A DNA stretch of 64,000 nt from Oscillospiraceae bacterium (lineage in GTDB: Bacteria; Bacillota; Clostridia; UBA1381), in the NCBI GenBank assembly GCA_022509025.1, contig JAFLUB010000004.1:22137-86136 (forward strand). The letters run 5' to 3'. Both the position numbers and the translations under genes were made by a program. Shown piece by piece: positions 42,278 to 50,574 of the stretch. The notes under the pieces are model-generated. The model was given only the letters and a program-made list of their open reading frames with translations, ran no database searches and had not been told where the DNA came from. Within the stretch, counting starts at the first letter, position 1, and each line of letters starts with the position of its first letter.

Positions 42278-43327
42278 ATGAGCAAGCATACAAAGCTAAT
42301 GAATTTTCTTTCAAACATGCCTGATTTTGTGTTTGATTACATAGAAATTGCCTATAACGGTGAGAGTATAAACACTCAGATAGGATACAGTATAGACATA
42401 AAAACTTTTCTTGAATATTTACAGAAATTCAGATTCAGGGACGTAAAAAATATCGAGGATTTCACAATAGAGCATATGGAGCAGGTTACACTGCGGGATT
42501 TGAACGGATTCACGGCGTATTTAAAAGAATACGAAACAGATACGGTAACAATAGACGGAAAGCGCGTAAAGCGTATACGTCGCAACAGCCCATACGGTAT
42601 AAACAGAAAGCTGTCGGGAATACGCGGACTCTTTGCGTATCTTTACAAAAATGATATGATTTCTCAGAATATCACCGACAAAGTTGATTTTAAGAAGATA
42701 CATCAGAAAATGAAGCGTCCGCTCACTACTCAGGAAACGGTTCGCTTTTTAGACGTTCTTTATAACGGTGAAAACTACTTTGAAGGACGCGACCTGACTG
42801 AATACACAAAACGCAAGCAGAGGGATATCGCGCTGTTTACTGCGTATCTTGGTACGGGCTGTCGTGTCAGCGAGCTTGTGAATCTCGACATTCATGACGT
42901 GAGTTTTGACACTGCTTCGTTTGTTGTAACACGCAAGGGCGGTGATGAGCAGGAAATATTCATGCCCGCGCAGGTGGAAAACGAACTGTTTGTGTATATG
43001 CAGGAAAGAGTTGAAAATGAAAGCGCGAAAGATGACGCGTTGTTTTTAAGCCGTCTGGGAAAACGTATGACGGCGCAGGGCGTTGAAAAGATACTGAAAA
43101 AATACTGCTCCGTAGTCGGAATAACAGACCCGGATAAAACGCGTCCGCATGCCCTTAGACGTACCTTTGCGTGCAACCTCATAGCCGACGGTGTGGATAT
43201 AAAGATGGTGGCGGAATTGATGGGACATAAAAATATAGAGGTGACACATAAGTACTACACGCAGTACGCGATAGAGAAGCGCAAAGAGGTTATGCGTAAT
43301 TTTGATATAAAGGGAAACAGGTCATAG
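42278..43327 (+). CDS. Tyrosine recombinase (XerC/D-like integrase)
   Basis: 349 residues. The N-terminal SAM-like core-binding domain (about 1-135) contains KTFLEYLQKFRFRD; the catalytic domain has the Arg in GTGCRVSELVNLD, the Lys in TRKGGDEQEI, HALRRTFACNLIADG and GHKNIEVTHKYYTQ with the nucleophile Tyr near the C-terminus, so all active residues are present. ATG at 42278 is used by analogy with the identical purC leader; ATG 42266 is also in frame. It could be a chromosomal Xer-type enzyme or a mobile-element integrase; no excisionase is beside it. Confidence 0.9.
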   Translation: MSKHTKLMNFLSNMPDFVFDYIEIAYNGESINTQIGYSIDIKTFLEYLQKFRFRDVKNIEDFTIEHMEQVTLRDLNGFTAYLKEYETDTVTIDGKRVKRIRRNSPYGINRKLSGIRGLFAYLYKNDMISQNITDKVDFKKIHQKMKRPLTTQETVRFLDVLYNGENYFEGRDLTEYTKRKQRDIALFTAYLGTGCRVSELVNLDIHDVSFDTASFVVTRKGGDEQEIFMPAQVENELFVYMQERVENESAKDDALFLSRLGKRMTAQGVEKILKKYCSVVGITDPDKTRPHALRRTFACNLIADGVDIKMVAELMGHKNIEVTHKYYTQYAIEKRKEVMRNFDIKGNRS

Positions 43328-43367
43328 TATTCGCAAAGCGAATACTGGTGCACGGAGTGCCGAAAAA
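43325..43367 (+). repeat. TAGTATTCGC hairpin repeat, copy 2
   Basis: Near copy of the repeat at 13488-13530. It begins exactly with the recombinase stop codon TAG. Hairpin GTATTCGC-AAA-GCGAATAC, then GGTGCACGGAGTGCCG and an A-run. Confidence 0.75.
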
Positions 43368-43379
43368 AGGGGAGACGTA

Positions 43380-43409
43380 TTGCAGAGAGGCACACTGTCA
43401 AACTATAAT
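43380..43409 (+). promoter_or_regulatory. Promoter of the GH78 operon
   Basis: TTGCAG (43380-43385), an 18-bp spacer and TATAAT (43404-43409), about 17 bases before the start codon. Confidence 0.55.
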
Positions 43410-43425
43410 TTACAGGAGACAACGT

Positions 43426-46400
43426 ATGGAACTATATGATTTAAAAACAGAGGACTTAAAAAATCCTATAGGAATAGATATTGACCGTCCTGCGTTTTCG
43501 TGGAAAATGAAATCAGACAGGGAAGGCGCGAAGCAGACAGCGTATTCCGTCACGGTGAGAGACGATGACGGCGAGGTCTGGAACAGCGGCAAGGTGATGT
43601 CTGATAAGTCCGTTTATATAGAATACGACGGCGCGCCGCTCAGAAGTGAGACGCGGTATTTCTGGAATGTGACCGTCTGGGACGGTGATGATTTTGCGAA
43701 AGCTTCATCATGGTTTGAAACAGGTCTTATGAGTAATGATAAAAATGTCTGGGACGGAGCGGAATGGATAGGCAGCCCGAAGCAGGGGATAAACACAGAC
43801 GTTGTTGACAGCTACACCGTTTCCGGAACATTTATTTCCGATAAACTCTGTCTTGCTGTGAACGCGCGCGACCGGGAAAACTGTGTTCTCATTGAGATTG
43901 AAAGCGCGTCAGTCTGCGTCTATGAAATGTCGGACGATGAGTGGGGAGACGGCAAGCCGTATAAAAAGCTTCTTGGTGAATATGTGACAGGGGTGATGAC
44001 AGGGGGACGGTTCTCCTGTCACCTGTGTGACAGTGAGAACCGTCATAGCTGTCACACATTTGTTTTAGATATCAACCGCAGAAATGTCACGCTTAGAATA
44101 GATGGTGAAACGGTTATCGACAATGAGTGCATACTGCCGGGAAATCCGCCTGATTGTCCGCGGAAAACATATATGATGTCAATAGGCTTTAACCAGACGG
44201 AAGCAAAAGCGGTTATTGAGCATCTTAAAATTGCAAGCGGCGGACAGGTTTTGCAGGAGGATAATTTCAGGGACGGTATTTTTTCGGCTCTCGGTGAATA
44301 CAAAAACGGCAGTCTTGTGATTGAGAATGATTTTGCGCTTGTATGTCCCGTGAGCGGTGTGAATGTGCGTAAGCTTTTCGAGTCAGATGGGAAAATAAAA
44401 TCTGCGAGACTATATGCGTCTGCGTGCGGCTTTTATGAAGCCTATATAAACGGCAAAAAAGTTGGAGAGGACTTTTATAATCCGGGTTTTACGGATTACA
44501 GACTCAGGATACAATACCAAACCTTTGACGTTACCGATATGATTGGAAACGGAATAAATTCAATAGGCGCGGTCGTGGGAAAAGGACATTATTCGGGCTT
44601 CTGCGGCTACAGCGGCGCTATGGTGTATGGAAAAGAAAATTCCTTTATAGCGAAGCTTGTCATAAACTACGAAAACGGAGAAAGACGCGTTATCGTAACA
44701 GACGAAGAATGGCAGTTCACCGATAAAGGCGCGCTCATAAACAGCGACTATTTTGACGGCGAGACGTATGACGCGCGGCTTGAATTCGACTGGAATGACG
44801 CGTCAGACAGCAGGTGGGTACGGTGCGGAATAAAGCAATGGAGCGGTGATGTAATTCCGACTAACGGAACGCTCCGTGACGTGAAATTTATGCTTAGCGC
44901 GCAGAAGGGACCGACTGCGAAAGTTACAAGAACGCTTCCGGGTAAATTCATATGCGAAATGCCTGATGGGCATTACGTATACGATATGGGAGAAAACATG
45001 GTCGGAACTGTGCGCATAACGCTTAAAGGCAAATGCGGACAAACGATAAAAATACGTTACGGTGAAATGCTCTGTGAGGGAAGGGTATACGTTAAAAATC
45101 TGCGCAGTGCGGCGAATACTGACATTTATACTCTGCGTGGTGAAAACGATGTATTCACTCCGTCTTTTACCTCGCATGGATTCAGGTATGTTGAAATAAG
45201 CGGCAGCGGACATGAAATAAGCCGTAATATTATAGTTTCGGTTGAAGGTCTTGTTATTTCAAATGTGTATGATGTCACTGGCGGCTTTGAATGCTCAAAC
45301 CCGCTTGTGAATAAGCTTTACAGTAACATTATAAACGGTCAGCGCGGTAACTCACTGCTTGTGCTTACGGATTGTCCGCAGCGTAACGAGCGTATGGGTT
45401 GGGCAGGTGACGCGCAGGTGTTCGCGCGTACCGCCGCTTACAATATGGATACAAAGGCATTTACTGATAAATGGCTCAGGGACTTAGAGGACGCGCAGCT
45501 TATGTATAATAAAAACGGTGCTGTGCCTGATACCGCTCCTTTGGGCGGTGATAACAGAGCCGACGGCTGCGGCGGCTGGGGTGACGCTGCGGTTATTGTG
45601 CCGTGGGAGATGTACAAGGCATACGGCGATATACGCATACTCAAAAACTGCTATATAATGATGAAAAAATGGGTGGACTATCAGAGTAGAGCAGACAGGC
45701 AGAATTACGGCTTGCGCGTTGTGGACGGCAGGGAAGAGCCGGATAAATCCGACCTTGCTTCAGAGCCGTTTATTCAGGTACAGCAGCGGCGCGGCGATCA
45801 TCTCACTTATGACGCTTCAACTCCGTATATATACTCAGCTACGGCATATGCCGCGCATTCAGCGGATATTTTATCGCGCGCGGCAAAAATACTCGGATAC
45901 ATAGACGATGCGGAAAAATACCGCCGCCGCTTTGAGGATATAAAACGCGCGTTTAACGAAGCGTGGATACAAAATGACGGTTCTGTCGCATACTGGGGCG
46001 AGGTCAGTGAAAACACGCCGCATTGTGGCGAGGCTGTAGCATTGGACGGAAGCGTCACGCGCTACACGCGGTATGCGGAAAATCTGCCGAATAAACCAAG
46101 CCAGACGGCATATGCGCTTGCGATTGATTTTGACCTTATACCAAGTAAAATGCTCTCAGAAACAGCGCGGTATTTTAGAGACAGTATTGGAAGAAATAAA
46201 AACAAGCTGTCGGTCGGATTTTTAGGTATATCACATCTTAACACGGCTCTTTCAAAAGCGGGACTTAGTGAAACCGCGTTCGCGCTAATAGAGCAGGAGG
46301 AAAATCCGTCATGGTTATATAGCGTGAAAAACGGCGCGACTACGATATGGGAACGCTGGGATTCATATATAGCGGAAACGGACGAGTTCGGCGATGTGTC

Positions 46401-46719
46401 CATGAACTCGTTCAATCACTATGCGTACGGTGCGGTAGGCGAGTGGATGATGGGGAATATACTCGGAATCAAGCCGACCATGGCAGGATATAAAAGGTTT
46501 CTTTTAGAGCCGGCAATAGGCGGCAGTCTGACATATGCTAAGGGATATCACGAATCGCCCTACGGGAGAATAGAGTCAGGATGGACAAAGGAAAACGGTA
46601 AAGTAGTGTATGAATGTACTGTTCCGCCGAACACAACCGCGCTGTTGCATCTTCCCTCGGGTGAACCACACGAACTTAAAAGTGGTAAATATAAATTCAT
46701 GATAAAAATGAAAGGGTGA
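43426..46719 (+). CDS. Alpha-L-rhamnosidase (GH78)
   Basis: 1,097 residues, no signal peptide, so probably intracellular and acting on imported rhamnose-containing oligosaccharides. N-terminal beta-sandwich domains (MELYDLKTEDLKNPIGID, ARLYASACGFYEAYINGKKV) precede the (alpha/alpha)6 barrel with DCPQRNERMGWAGDAQVF, the GH78 signature whose Glu aligns with the proposed general acid; a C-terminal beta domain follows. ATG at 43426 follows CAGGAG; the longer frame reads through a repeat. Residues about 187-211 are encoded by a palindromic repeat inserted in frame. The sirtuin gene overlaps its stop region. Confidence 0.92.
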   Translation: MELYDLKTEDLKNPIGIDIDRPAFSWKMKSDREGAKQTAYSVTVRDDDGEVWNSGKVMSDKSVYIEYDGAPLRSETRYFWNVTVWDGDDFAKASSWFETGLMSNDKNVWDGAEWIGSPKQGINTDVVDSYTVSGTFISDKLCLAVNARDRENCVLIEIESASVCVYEMSDDEWGDGKPYKKLLGEYVTGVMTGGRFSCHLCDSENRHSCHTFVLDINRRNVTLRIDGETVIDNECILPGNPPDCPRKTYMMSIGFNQTEAKAVIEHLKIASGGQVLQEDNFRDGIFSALGEYKNGSLVIENDFALVCPVSGVNVRKLFESDGKIKSARLYASACGFYEAYINGKKVGEDFYNPGFTDYRLRIQYQTFDVTDMIGNGINSIGAVVGKGHYSGFCGYSGAMVYGKENSFIAKLVINYENGERRVIVTDEEWQFTDKGALINSDYFDGETYDARLEFDWNDASDSRWVRCGIKQWSGDVIPTNGTLRDVKFMLSAQKGPTAKVTRTLPGKFICEMPDGHYVYDMGENMVGTVRITLKGKCGQTIKIRYGEMLCEGRVYVKNLRSAANTDIYTLRGENDVFTPSFTSHGFRYVEISGSGHEISRNIIVSVEGLVISNVYDVTGGFECSNPLVNKLYSNIINGQRGNSLLVLTDCPQRNERMGWAGDAQVFARTAAYNMDTKAFTDKWLRDLEDAQLMYNKNGAVPDTAPLGGDNRADGCGGWGDAAVIVPWEMYKAYGDIRILKNCYIMMKKWVDYQSRADRQNYGLRVVDGREEPDKSDLASEPFIQVQQRRGDHLTYDASTPYIYSATAYAAHSADILSRAAKILGYIDDAEKYRRRFEDIKRAFNEAWIQNDGSVAYWGEVSENTPHCGEAVALDGSVTRYTRYAENLPNKPSQTAYALAIDFDLIPSKMLSETARYFRDSIGRNKNKLSVGFLGISHLNTALSKAGLSETAFALIEQEENPSWLYSVKNGATTIWERWDSYIAETDEFGDVSMNSFNHYAYGAVGEWMMGNILGIKPTMAGYKRFLLEPAIGGSLTYAKGYHESPYGRIESGWTKENGKVVYECTVPPNTTALLHLPSGEPHELKSGKYKFMIKMKG
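43983..44056. repeat. Long hairpin repeat, copy 2, inside GH78
   Basis: Outer arms TGTGACAG/CTGTCACA, core GACGGTTCTC/GAGAACCGTC (44006-44015 / 44035-44044) and inner TGTCAC/GTGACA. The core matches the intergenic hairpin at 3629-3696. It stays in frame with no stop codon. Confidence 0.85.
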
Positions 46720-46724
46720 TAAAA

Positions 46725-47432
46725 ATGACATTACAGGAGATAATAGATTCAAGTGACCACATTGTATTTTTCGGCGGCGCTGGTGTTTCGACAGAGAGCG
46801 GTATTCCCGATTTCCGCAGCACGGACGGGTTATATAATCAGAAATATAACTATCCGCCCGAAGTGATTTTATCGCACTCGTTTTTCATGAACGAAACGGA
46901 GGAATTTTTCCGATTCTATCGTGATAAAATGCTTTATGTTGATGCAAAGCCAAACGCCGCGCATGAAGCTCTTGCGAAATTAGAAAAGAGGGGCAAATTA
47001 AAGGCGGTTATAACTCAGAATATAGACGGTCTGCATCAGGCGGCGGGAAGTAACCGCGTGTTTGAGCTGCATGGCAGCGTTCTGAGAAATTACTGCATGA
47101 AGTGCGGTAAGTTTCATGGCGTGGACGCTATTCTGAATTCAACCGGTATACCGCGCTGCTCCTGCGGCGGAATAATAAAGCCGGATGTGGTACTGTATGA
47201 GGAACCGCTTGATGATTATATAATGAAGATGGCGGAGGCGTTCGTACAGGCGGCTGATGTGCTTATCGTGGGCGGAACATCACTCGTTGTATATCCCGCG
47301 GCTGGATTTGTGTATCATTATATGGGAGATAAGCTTGTACTTATAAATAAATCATCGACGTCAATGGATAATAAGGCGGCGCTGCTGATAAATGACAGCA
47401 TAGGTAAGGTATTAGGAGAGCTTAAAATATGA
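46725..47432 (+). CDS. Sirtuin (SIR2 family NAD-dependent deacylase)
   Basis: 235 residues. NAD-binding motifs FFGGAGVSTESGIPDFRS and TQNIDGLHQAAGS, catalytic His in VFELHGSV, and a zinc site built from CMKCGKFHG and RCSCGG are complete, followed by GGTSLVVYPAAGFV. It should remove acetyl or related groups from protein lysines, releasing nicotinamide. ATG at 46725 after AGGGTG; a GTG at 46716 overlaps the GH78 stop codon. Its stop overlaps the MGMT-like start (ATGA), so it is translationally coupled in the rhamnosidase operon. Confidence 0.95.
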   Translation: MTLQEIIDSSDHIVFFGGAGVSTESGIPDFRSTDGLYNQKYNYPPEVILSHSFFMNETEEFFRFYRDKMLYVDAKPNAAHEALAKLEKRGKLKAVITQNIDGLHQAAGSNRVFELHGSVLRNYCMKCGKFHGVDAILNSTGIPRCSCGGIIKPDVVLYEEPLDDYIMKMAEAFVQAADVLIVGGTSLVVYPAAGFVYHYMGDKLVLINKSSTSMDNKAALLINDSIGKVLGELKI

Positions 47433-47746
47433 AGGAAAACAGTGCTTTTGAATTAATCTATGAACAGGTATGCCGAATTCCGCGCGGCAAGGTTGCCACA
47501 TACGGCATGATTGCGCGTCTGGCAGGTAATCCGCGCTGGTCGCGTGTAGTAGGATACGCGCTTCATGTAAACCCCAGACCGGGCGAGATACCGTGTCATA
47601 GAGTTGTGAACCGCTTCGGCGGACTATCATCCGCGTTTGCGTTCGGCGGGTGCGGTATGCATCGTACTCTTCTCGAAGAGGAGGGCGTGGATTTTAACGA
47701 AGACGGTAATGTGGACTTGGACAGGTTTTTATGGGATGGGAAATAA
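47429..47746 (+). CDS. MGMT-family DNA methyltransferase-like protein (single domain)
   Basis: 105 residues, only the DNA-binding/active-site domain of O6-methylguanine-DNA methyltransferase. VCRIPRGKVATYGMIARLAG and the active site EIPCHRVVNRFGG are present. The acceptor Cys is kept, unlike Trp-bearing alkyltransferase-like proteins, so single-use repair activity is possible. The N-terminal RNase-H-like domain of full MGMT is missing. It overlaps the sirtuin gene by four bases. Confidence 0.88.
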   Translation: MKENSAFELIYEQVCRIPRGKVATYGMIARLAGNPRWSRVVGYALHVNPRPGEIPCHRVVNRFGGLSSAFAFGGCGMHRTLLEEEGVDFNEDGNVDLDRFLWDGK

Positions 47747-47793
47747 TAGATCATAAAATATTATATTAAAACTAAGGAAGTATGGGAATAACT

Positions 47794-47985
47794 ATGCCGT
47801 ATTTTAATTATCATGCTAAAGCTAAGAAGCTGATTTCAGAGGGACATCTGGTCGGCTATGAAATGGTGGATAATTGGAATGGCATTTCTCCTGCGTTAGT
47901 GCTGTATTTTGATAATAATAAGCCTATGCCGATAAGGGAATATAAATTTAAAGAGTATTTTAAAATTCTAAAAATAAATAATTAA
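47794..47985 (+). CDS. Small conserved protein (63 aa)
   Basis: Begins MPYFNYHAKAKKLISEGHLV and contains WNGISPALVLYFDNNKPMPI. Short proteins of this pattern recur in Clostridia and are often labelled delta-VPH hemolysin-like, a label I would not trust. AAGGAAG lies 13 bases before the ATG at 47794; the ATG at 47782 is too close to it. No signal peptide or membrane segment. A terminator follows, closing the cluster. Confidence 0.7.
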   Translation: MPYFNYHAKAKKLISEGHLVGYEMVDNWNGISPALVLYFDNNKPMPIREYKFKEYFKILKINN

Positions 47986-48002
47986 TGCGCGTAACGCGCA
48001 TG

Positions 48003-48040
48003 ACAAGCCTTGTAAGCATTATCTTACAAGGCTTTTCTTA
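48003..48040 (+). terminator. Terminator after the small protein
   Basis: AAGCCTTGTAAG pairs with CTTACAAGGCTT around CATTAT, followed by TTTTCTT. A small hairpin ATGCGCG/CGCGCAT precedes it. Confidence 0.85.
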
Positions 48041-48064
48041 TGCAGTTTTTCTAAATCTTTGAGC

Positions 48065-49240
48065 TTAGTCTCCATTCTGAGGACTAAATATAAAATTATC
48101 TCCTAATACTAATCCAATTTCCTGCCAGCCTGTGACATCATCGGTAGAGTTCATTTCATTACCCTTGCAATAGAGATATGTTAATTTGGTATTATTGGAA
48201 ACATCAAGCTTAGTCAGCTTATTATAGCCGCAATCAACATCCGTTAATTTTGTATTATTGGAAATATCAAGAGTGGTTAAGTAATTACCCTCGCAATCAA
48301 GATATGTTAATTTGGTGTTATTGGAAACGTCGAGCTTAGTCATCTTATTTTCCCATGCATTAAGCTCTTCTAAGTTTATATTATCAGACACATCCAATTC
48401 CTCTAACTCATTCCTGTAACATACCAAACACATTAAATTGACACAATCCAAAGGCTTCAATGAAGTTAAGCTATCATATTCACAATACAATTCTTTCAGT
48501 TTAATACAACCTGACACATTTAACTCTGCCAGAAACGGATTATATCCGCAGTCCAGTATTTCTAATTCCTTATTATTCGAAAAATCAAGCGTTTGACAAT
48601 CGTTAAACCAGCAATATAGTTCTTTTAATTTTGTATTTTCAGAAACATCAAGCTCAGTTAATTTATTTTCAACACAATTAAGTATCTGTAATTCAGTCAA
48701 ATACTCAATCCCTGCAAGGCTCTGTATTTCTTTATCTTCAAGGTTTAGTTCAGTGATATTTCTTACGTCAGATTTGTAAATCGGTTCATCTTCATTTTTT
48801 CCTGTGATTGTTCGTATCTCTTGCAGAAATTTGCTGTCTTCAAATCTATCCGTTATATCCGAATCAGATTCTAATTTTACTTCCAAGCTATTTACTAAGG
48901 GTATCATTGATGGAAGCGAGTCCCATGCAAACACTTTGACTAACCACTCATTTTCTTCTGAAAAATCATCCGGAACAGTAATACTTACTGATTTCTCCGT
49001 AGCTTCACATTCTTTATAAGATACGTCAACTAATCTGTCGTCTTTATAAAGAGCCAAAATTAAATCACATGTGCCCTCTAAGCCGTCAGCAAAAACAGTT
49101 ATATCGTCTCCGGGCATCAGAATATTGGATGGCGTATATTTCCAGCTGCACTTATTTGAGTTGTCGGCAAATACGCTTATTGACAGTATATGATTAAGTA
49201 TCATTGCAATAATTAGTACTGATAATATCCTTCTTTTCAA
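48065..49240 (-). CDS. Secreted leucine-rich-repeat protein
   Basis: 391 residues from the TTG at 49240, which sits nine bases after GGAAGG; the ATG at 49249 touches that site. A signal peptide (LSVLIIAMILNHILSISVFA) is followed by a beta domain (about 30-120) related to the C-terminal domain of the two PL11 lyases (CDLILALYKDDRLVDV, LVKVFAWDSL). About ten 21-residue LRRs follow (LDVSNNTKLTYLDCEGN type) with a regular Asp-Cys pattern, as in surface LRR proteins of gut Firmicutes. Role: probably a surface binding protein. Confidence 0.85.
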   Translation of the reverse strand: MKRRILSVLIIAMILNHILSISVFADNSNKCSWKYTPSNILMPGDDITVFADGLEGTCDLILALYKDDRLVDVSYKECEATEKSVSITVPDDFSEENEWLVKVFAWDSLPSMIPLVNSLEVKLESDSDITDRFEDSKFLQEIRTITGKNEDEPIYKSDVRNITELNLEDKEIQSLAGIEYLTELQILNCVENKLTELDVSENTKLKELYCWFNDCQTLDFSNNKELEILDCGYNPFLAELNVSGCIKLKELYCEYDSLTSLKPLDCVNLMCLVCYRNELEELDVSDNINLEELNAWENKMTKLDVSNNTKLTYLDCEGNYLTTLDISNNTKLTDVDCGYNKLTKLDVSNNTKLTYLYCKGNEMNSTDDVTGWQEIGLVLGDNFIFSPQNGD

Positions 49241-49270
49241 TTTAATCATCCTTCCCAATGTTTACATTTA

Positions 49271-49302
49271 AAATTATGTATTTATCTAATTATACATAAT
49301 TT
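49271..49302. promoter_or_regulatory. Palindromic operator candidate between LRR and XRE genes
   Basis: 11-bp arms AAATTATGTAT (49271-49281) and ATACATAATTT (49292-49302) with a 10-bp spacer in the divergent gap. The half-site TTACAT/ATGTAA recurs nearby at 49344 and 49364. It may be bound by the adjacent XRE protein. Confidence 0.5.
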
Positions 49303-49310
49303 ACATCTAT

Positions 49311-49339
49311 TTGTCAATACTCTATATTCAATGTATGTT
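49311..49339 (+). promoter_or_regulatory. Promoter of the XRE regulator
   Basis: TTGTCA (49311-49316), a 17-bp spacer and TATGTT (49334-49339). Confidence 0.5.
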
Positions 49340-49371
49340 ATATTATTTACATAAGAATTGAGGTGTAAATT

Positions 49372-49722
49372 ATGAGAACTACGGCTCAGATTATACGCGA
49401 TTTGCGCGAAGATAACGATTTAAAACAGTCGGATTTAGCAAAAATATTATCCGTATCGCAGCAGTATTATTCAAAATATGAAATGGGACAATATGAACTG
49501 CCTGTCCGGCATATAATCACTCTTGCAAAGTTTTATAATATATCTGCCGATTATTTATTAGGCTTAACAGATTATTCAACGGCAATTAAAAATTCAGATT
49601 TTAATACTCCCACAAAAGAATTAATTAATGATATTCTGGAGCTTGATGATGTATCGAAAAATGCCGTCAAGGACTATGTTGACCTGTTAAAACTAAGAGA
49701 AAAGTATGCCCATAAGAGCTAA
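49372..49722 (+). CDS. XRE-family transcriptional regulator
   Basis: 116 residues. An N-terminal lambda-repressor-like HTH (about 5-65: IIRDLREDNDLKQSDLAKIL, QQYYSKYEMGQYELP, ISADYLLGLTDY) is followed by a short helical tail that may mediate dimerisation. ATG at 49372 follows GAGGTG. A palindrome lies in the divergent region shared with the LRR gene, so control of itself and of that gene is possible (inference). Confidence 0.9.
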   Translation: MRTTAQIIRDLREDNDLKQSDLAKILSVSQQYYSKYEMGQYELPVRHIITLAKFYNISADYLLGLTDYSTAIKNSDFNTPTKELINDILELDDVSKNAVKDYVDLLKLREKYAHKS

Positions 49723-49762
49723 GCATATTAAAACTTCCGGTCGTGAAGTATAGCTTAATACC

Positions 49763-49924
49763 ATGTTAACATATTCATACTTTAAAGTCAATTTAAGTTG
49801 GTATACGCAGGTAATTATTACCTATTTGTTCCAATTCGGTCCTTTATTCGGGCATATGATTATCCGGTGGAATGGTTTGTTCGGATTTGGTATGGGATTT
49901 CTTATGTTAAATTCTATTAATTAA
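49763..49924 (+). CDS. Doubtful 53-aa hydrophobic open frame
   Basis: MLTYSYFKVNLSWYTQVIIT and onward to FGFGMGFLMLNSIN; aromatic and membrane-like. No convincing Shine-Dalgarno precedes it. It may be a remnant of a membrane protein or chance. No family recognised. It fills the gap between the XRE gene and the 34-bp repeat module. Confidence 0.25.
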   Translation: MLTYSYFKVNLSWYTQVIITYLFQFGPLFGHMIIRWNGLFGFGMGFLMLNSIN

Positions 49925-49953
49925 AAATTCTTTTACTATATGCAAACTATAAG

Positions 49954-50017
49954 TATTGCGCGGTCTGGGCAATTTGTCGATAGTCTGAGAGGGTGTTGCG
50001 TTAAGCAACACCCTCTT
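49954..50017 (+). repeat. 34-bp repeat plus terminator module, copy 2
   Basis: TATTGCGCGGTCTGGGC and its continuation to 49987 match 34736-34769 with one mismatch. Then comes a different terminator, AGGGTGTTG / CAACACCCT with TTTT. As in copy 1, ATTTTAGAAAAA and a TTGACA promoter lie about 100 bases downstream. Confidence 0.75.
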
Positions 50018-50119
50018 TTGGGTTGAATGAAACAGCCCTTTTTCTTGAACCTCCTGAAGAATTGAATTACAGTATGCATATGTCTGCGTATAAAAATTTT
50101 AGAAAAAGAAAAAAATCTC

Positions 50120-50148
50120 TTGACAAACAACTACTACAAGTGTGTTAT
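50120..50148 (+). promoter_or_regulatory. Promoter upstream of the 50193 gene
   Basis: TTGACA (50120-50125), a 17-bp spacer and TGTTAT (50143-50148). The GTG at 50142 lies at the -10 box and therefore cannot be the start of this transcript's gene. Confidence 0.6.
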
Positions 50149-50192
50149 ATAAATATATCCATCAGGATGATATTCAGCAGAACGATAACGGT

Positions 50193-50516
50193 ATGATAGT
50201 AGTAAATATAAAAAACACCGAGGTTATCTATAACAAAGGCAAGTATTACGACCTGGATTTTAGTAAAAATCGCGTATACCTTACAGGTAAAATAACAGCA
50301 TCATCAGATACCGATGAGTCTGTCCGTGAAAAGGAAGTAAAATTTGTTGTCGGTGAGGATAAGATGAGCAAAATCAGTCACGCAGGGATGTATAGAACGG
50401 GAGAGGAGCTTACGCTTCTCATGCGGTATGACGATATAAAAAATTATGTAGGTAAAGACTGCTCCGTTTACTGTGAAATGCTTGGCGGTAACCTGACAGT
50501 TATAATGGCTGAATAG
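50193..50516 (+). CDS. Hypothetical protein (107 aa)
   Basis: Start uncertain: ATG at 50193 is the first in-frame start downstream of the promoter, with no strong Shine-Dalgarno. The product (MIVVNIKNTEVIYNKGKYYD, GEDKMSKISHAGMYRTGEEL, SVYCEMLGGNLTVIMAE) is soluble and beta-rich. The frame is open 17 codons further upstream. Not recognised. It ends 59 bases before a tRNA-Leu fragment and may share its terminator hairpin. Confidence 0.5.
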   Translation: MIVVNIKNTEVIYNKGKYYDLDFSKNRVYLTGKITASSDTDESVREKEVKFVVGEDKMSKISHAGMYRTGEELTLLMRYDDIKNYVGKDCSVYCEMLGGNLTVIMAE

Positions 50517-50532
50517 AAGGAGAAAAGATAAA

Positions 50533-50570
50533 AAGAAATAGCTTGAAACCCCGGGTTTCAGGCTATTTCT
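50533..50570. terminator. Bidirectional terminator beside the tRNA-Leu fragment
   Basis: GAAATAGCTTGAAACCC pairs with GGGTTTCAGGCTATTTC. On the minus strand it is followed by TTTTTATC, the usual end of a tRNA transcript; on the plus strand by TTTCTTT-like bases, where it could serve the 50193 gene. Confidence 0.75.
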
Positions 50571-50574
50571 TTAC

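Noticed and set aside
43348..43425. Upstream extension of the GH78 frame
   Set aside because: It reads through the TAGTATTCGC repeat and the promoter; the ATG at 43426 has a proper Shine-Dalgarno and homologous N-terminus.
50142..50192. GTG start of the 50193 gene
   Set aside because: The GTG overlaps the -10 box of the only visible promoter, so it would lie upstream of the transcript.
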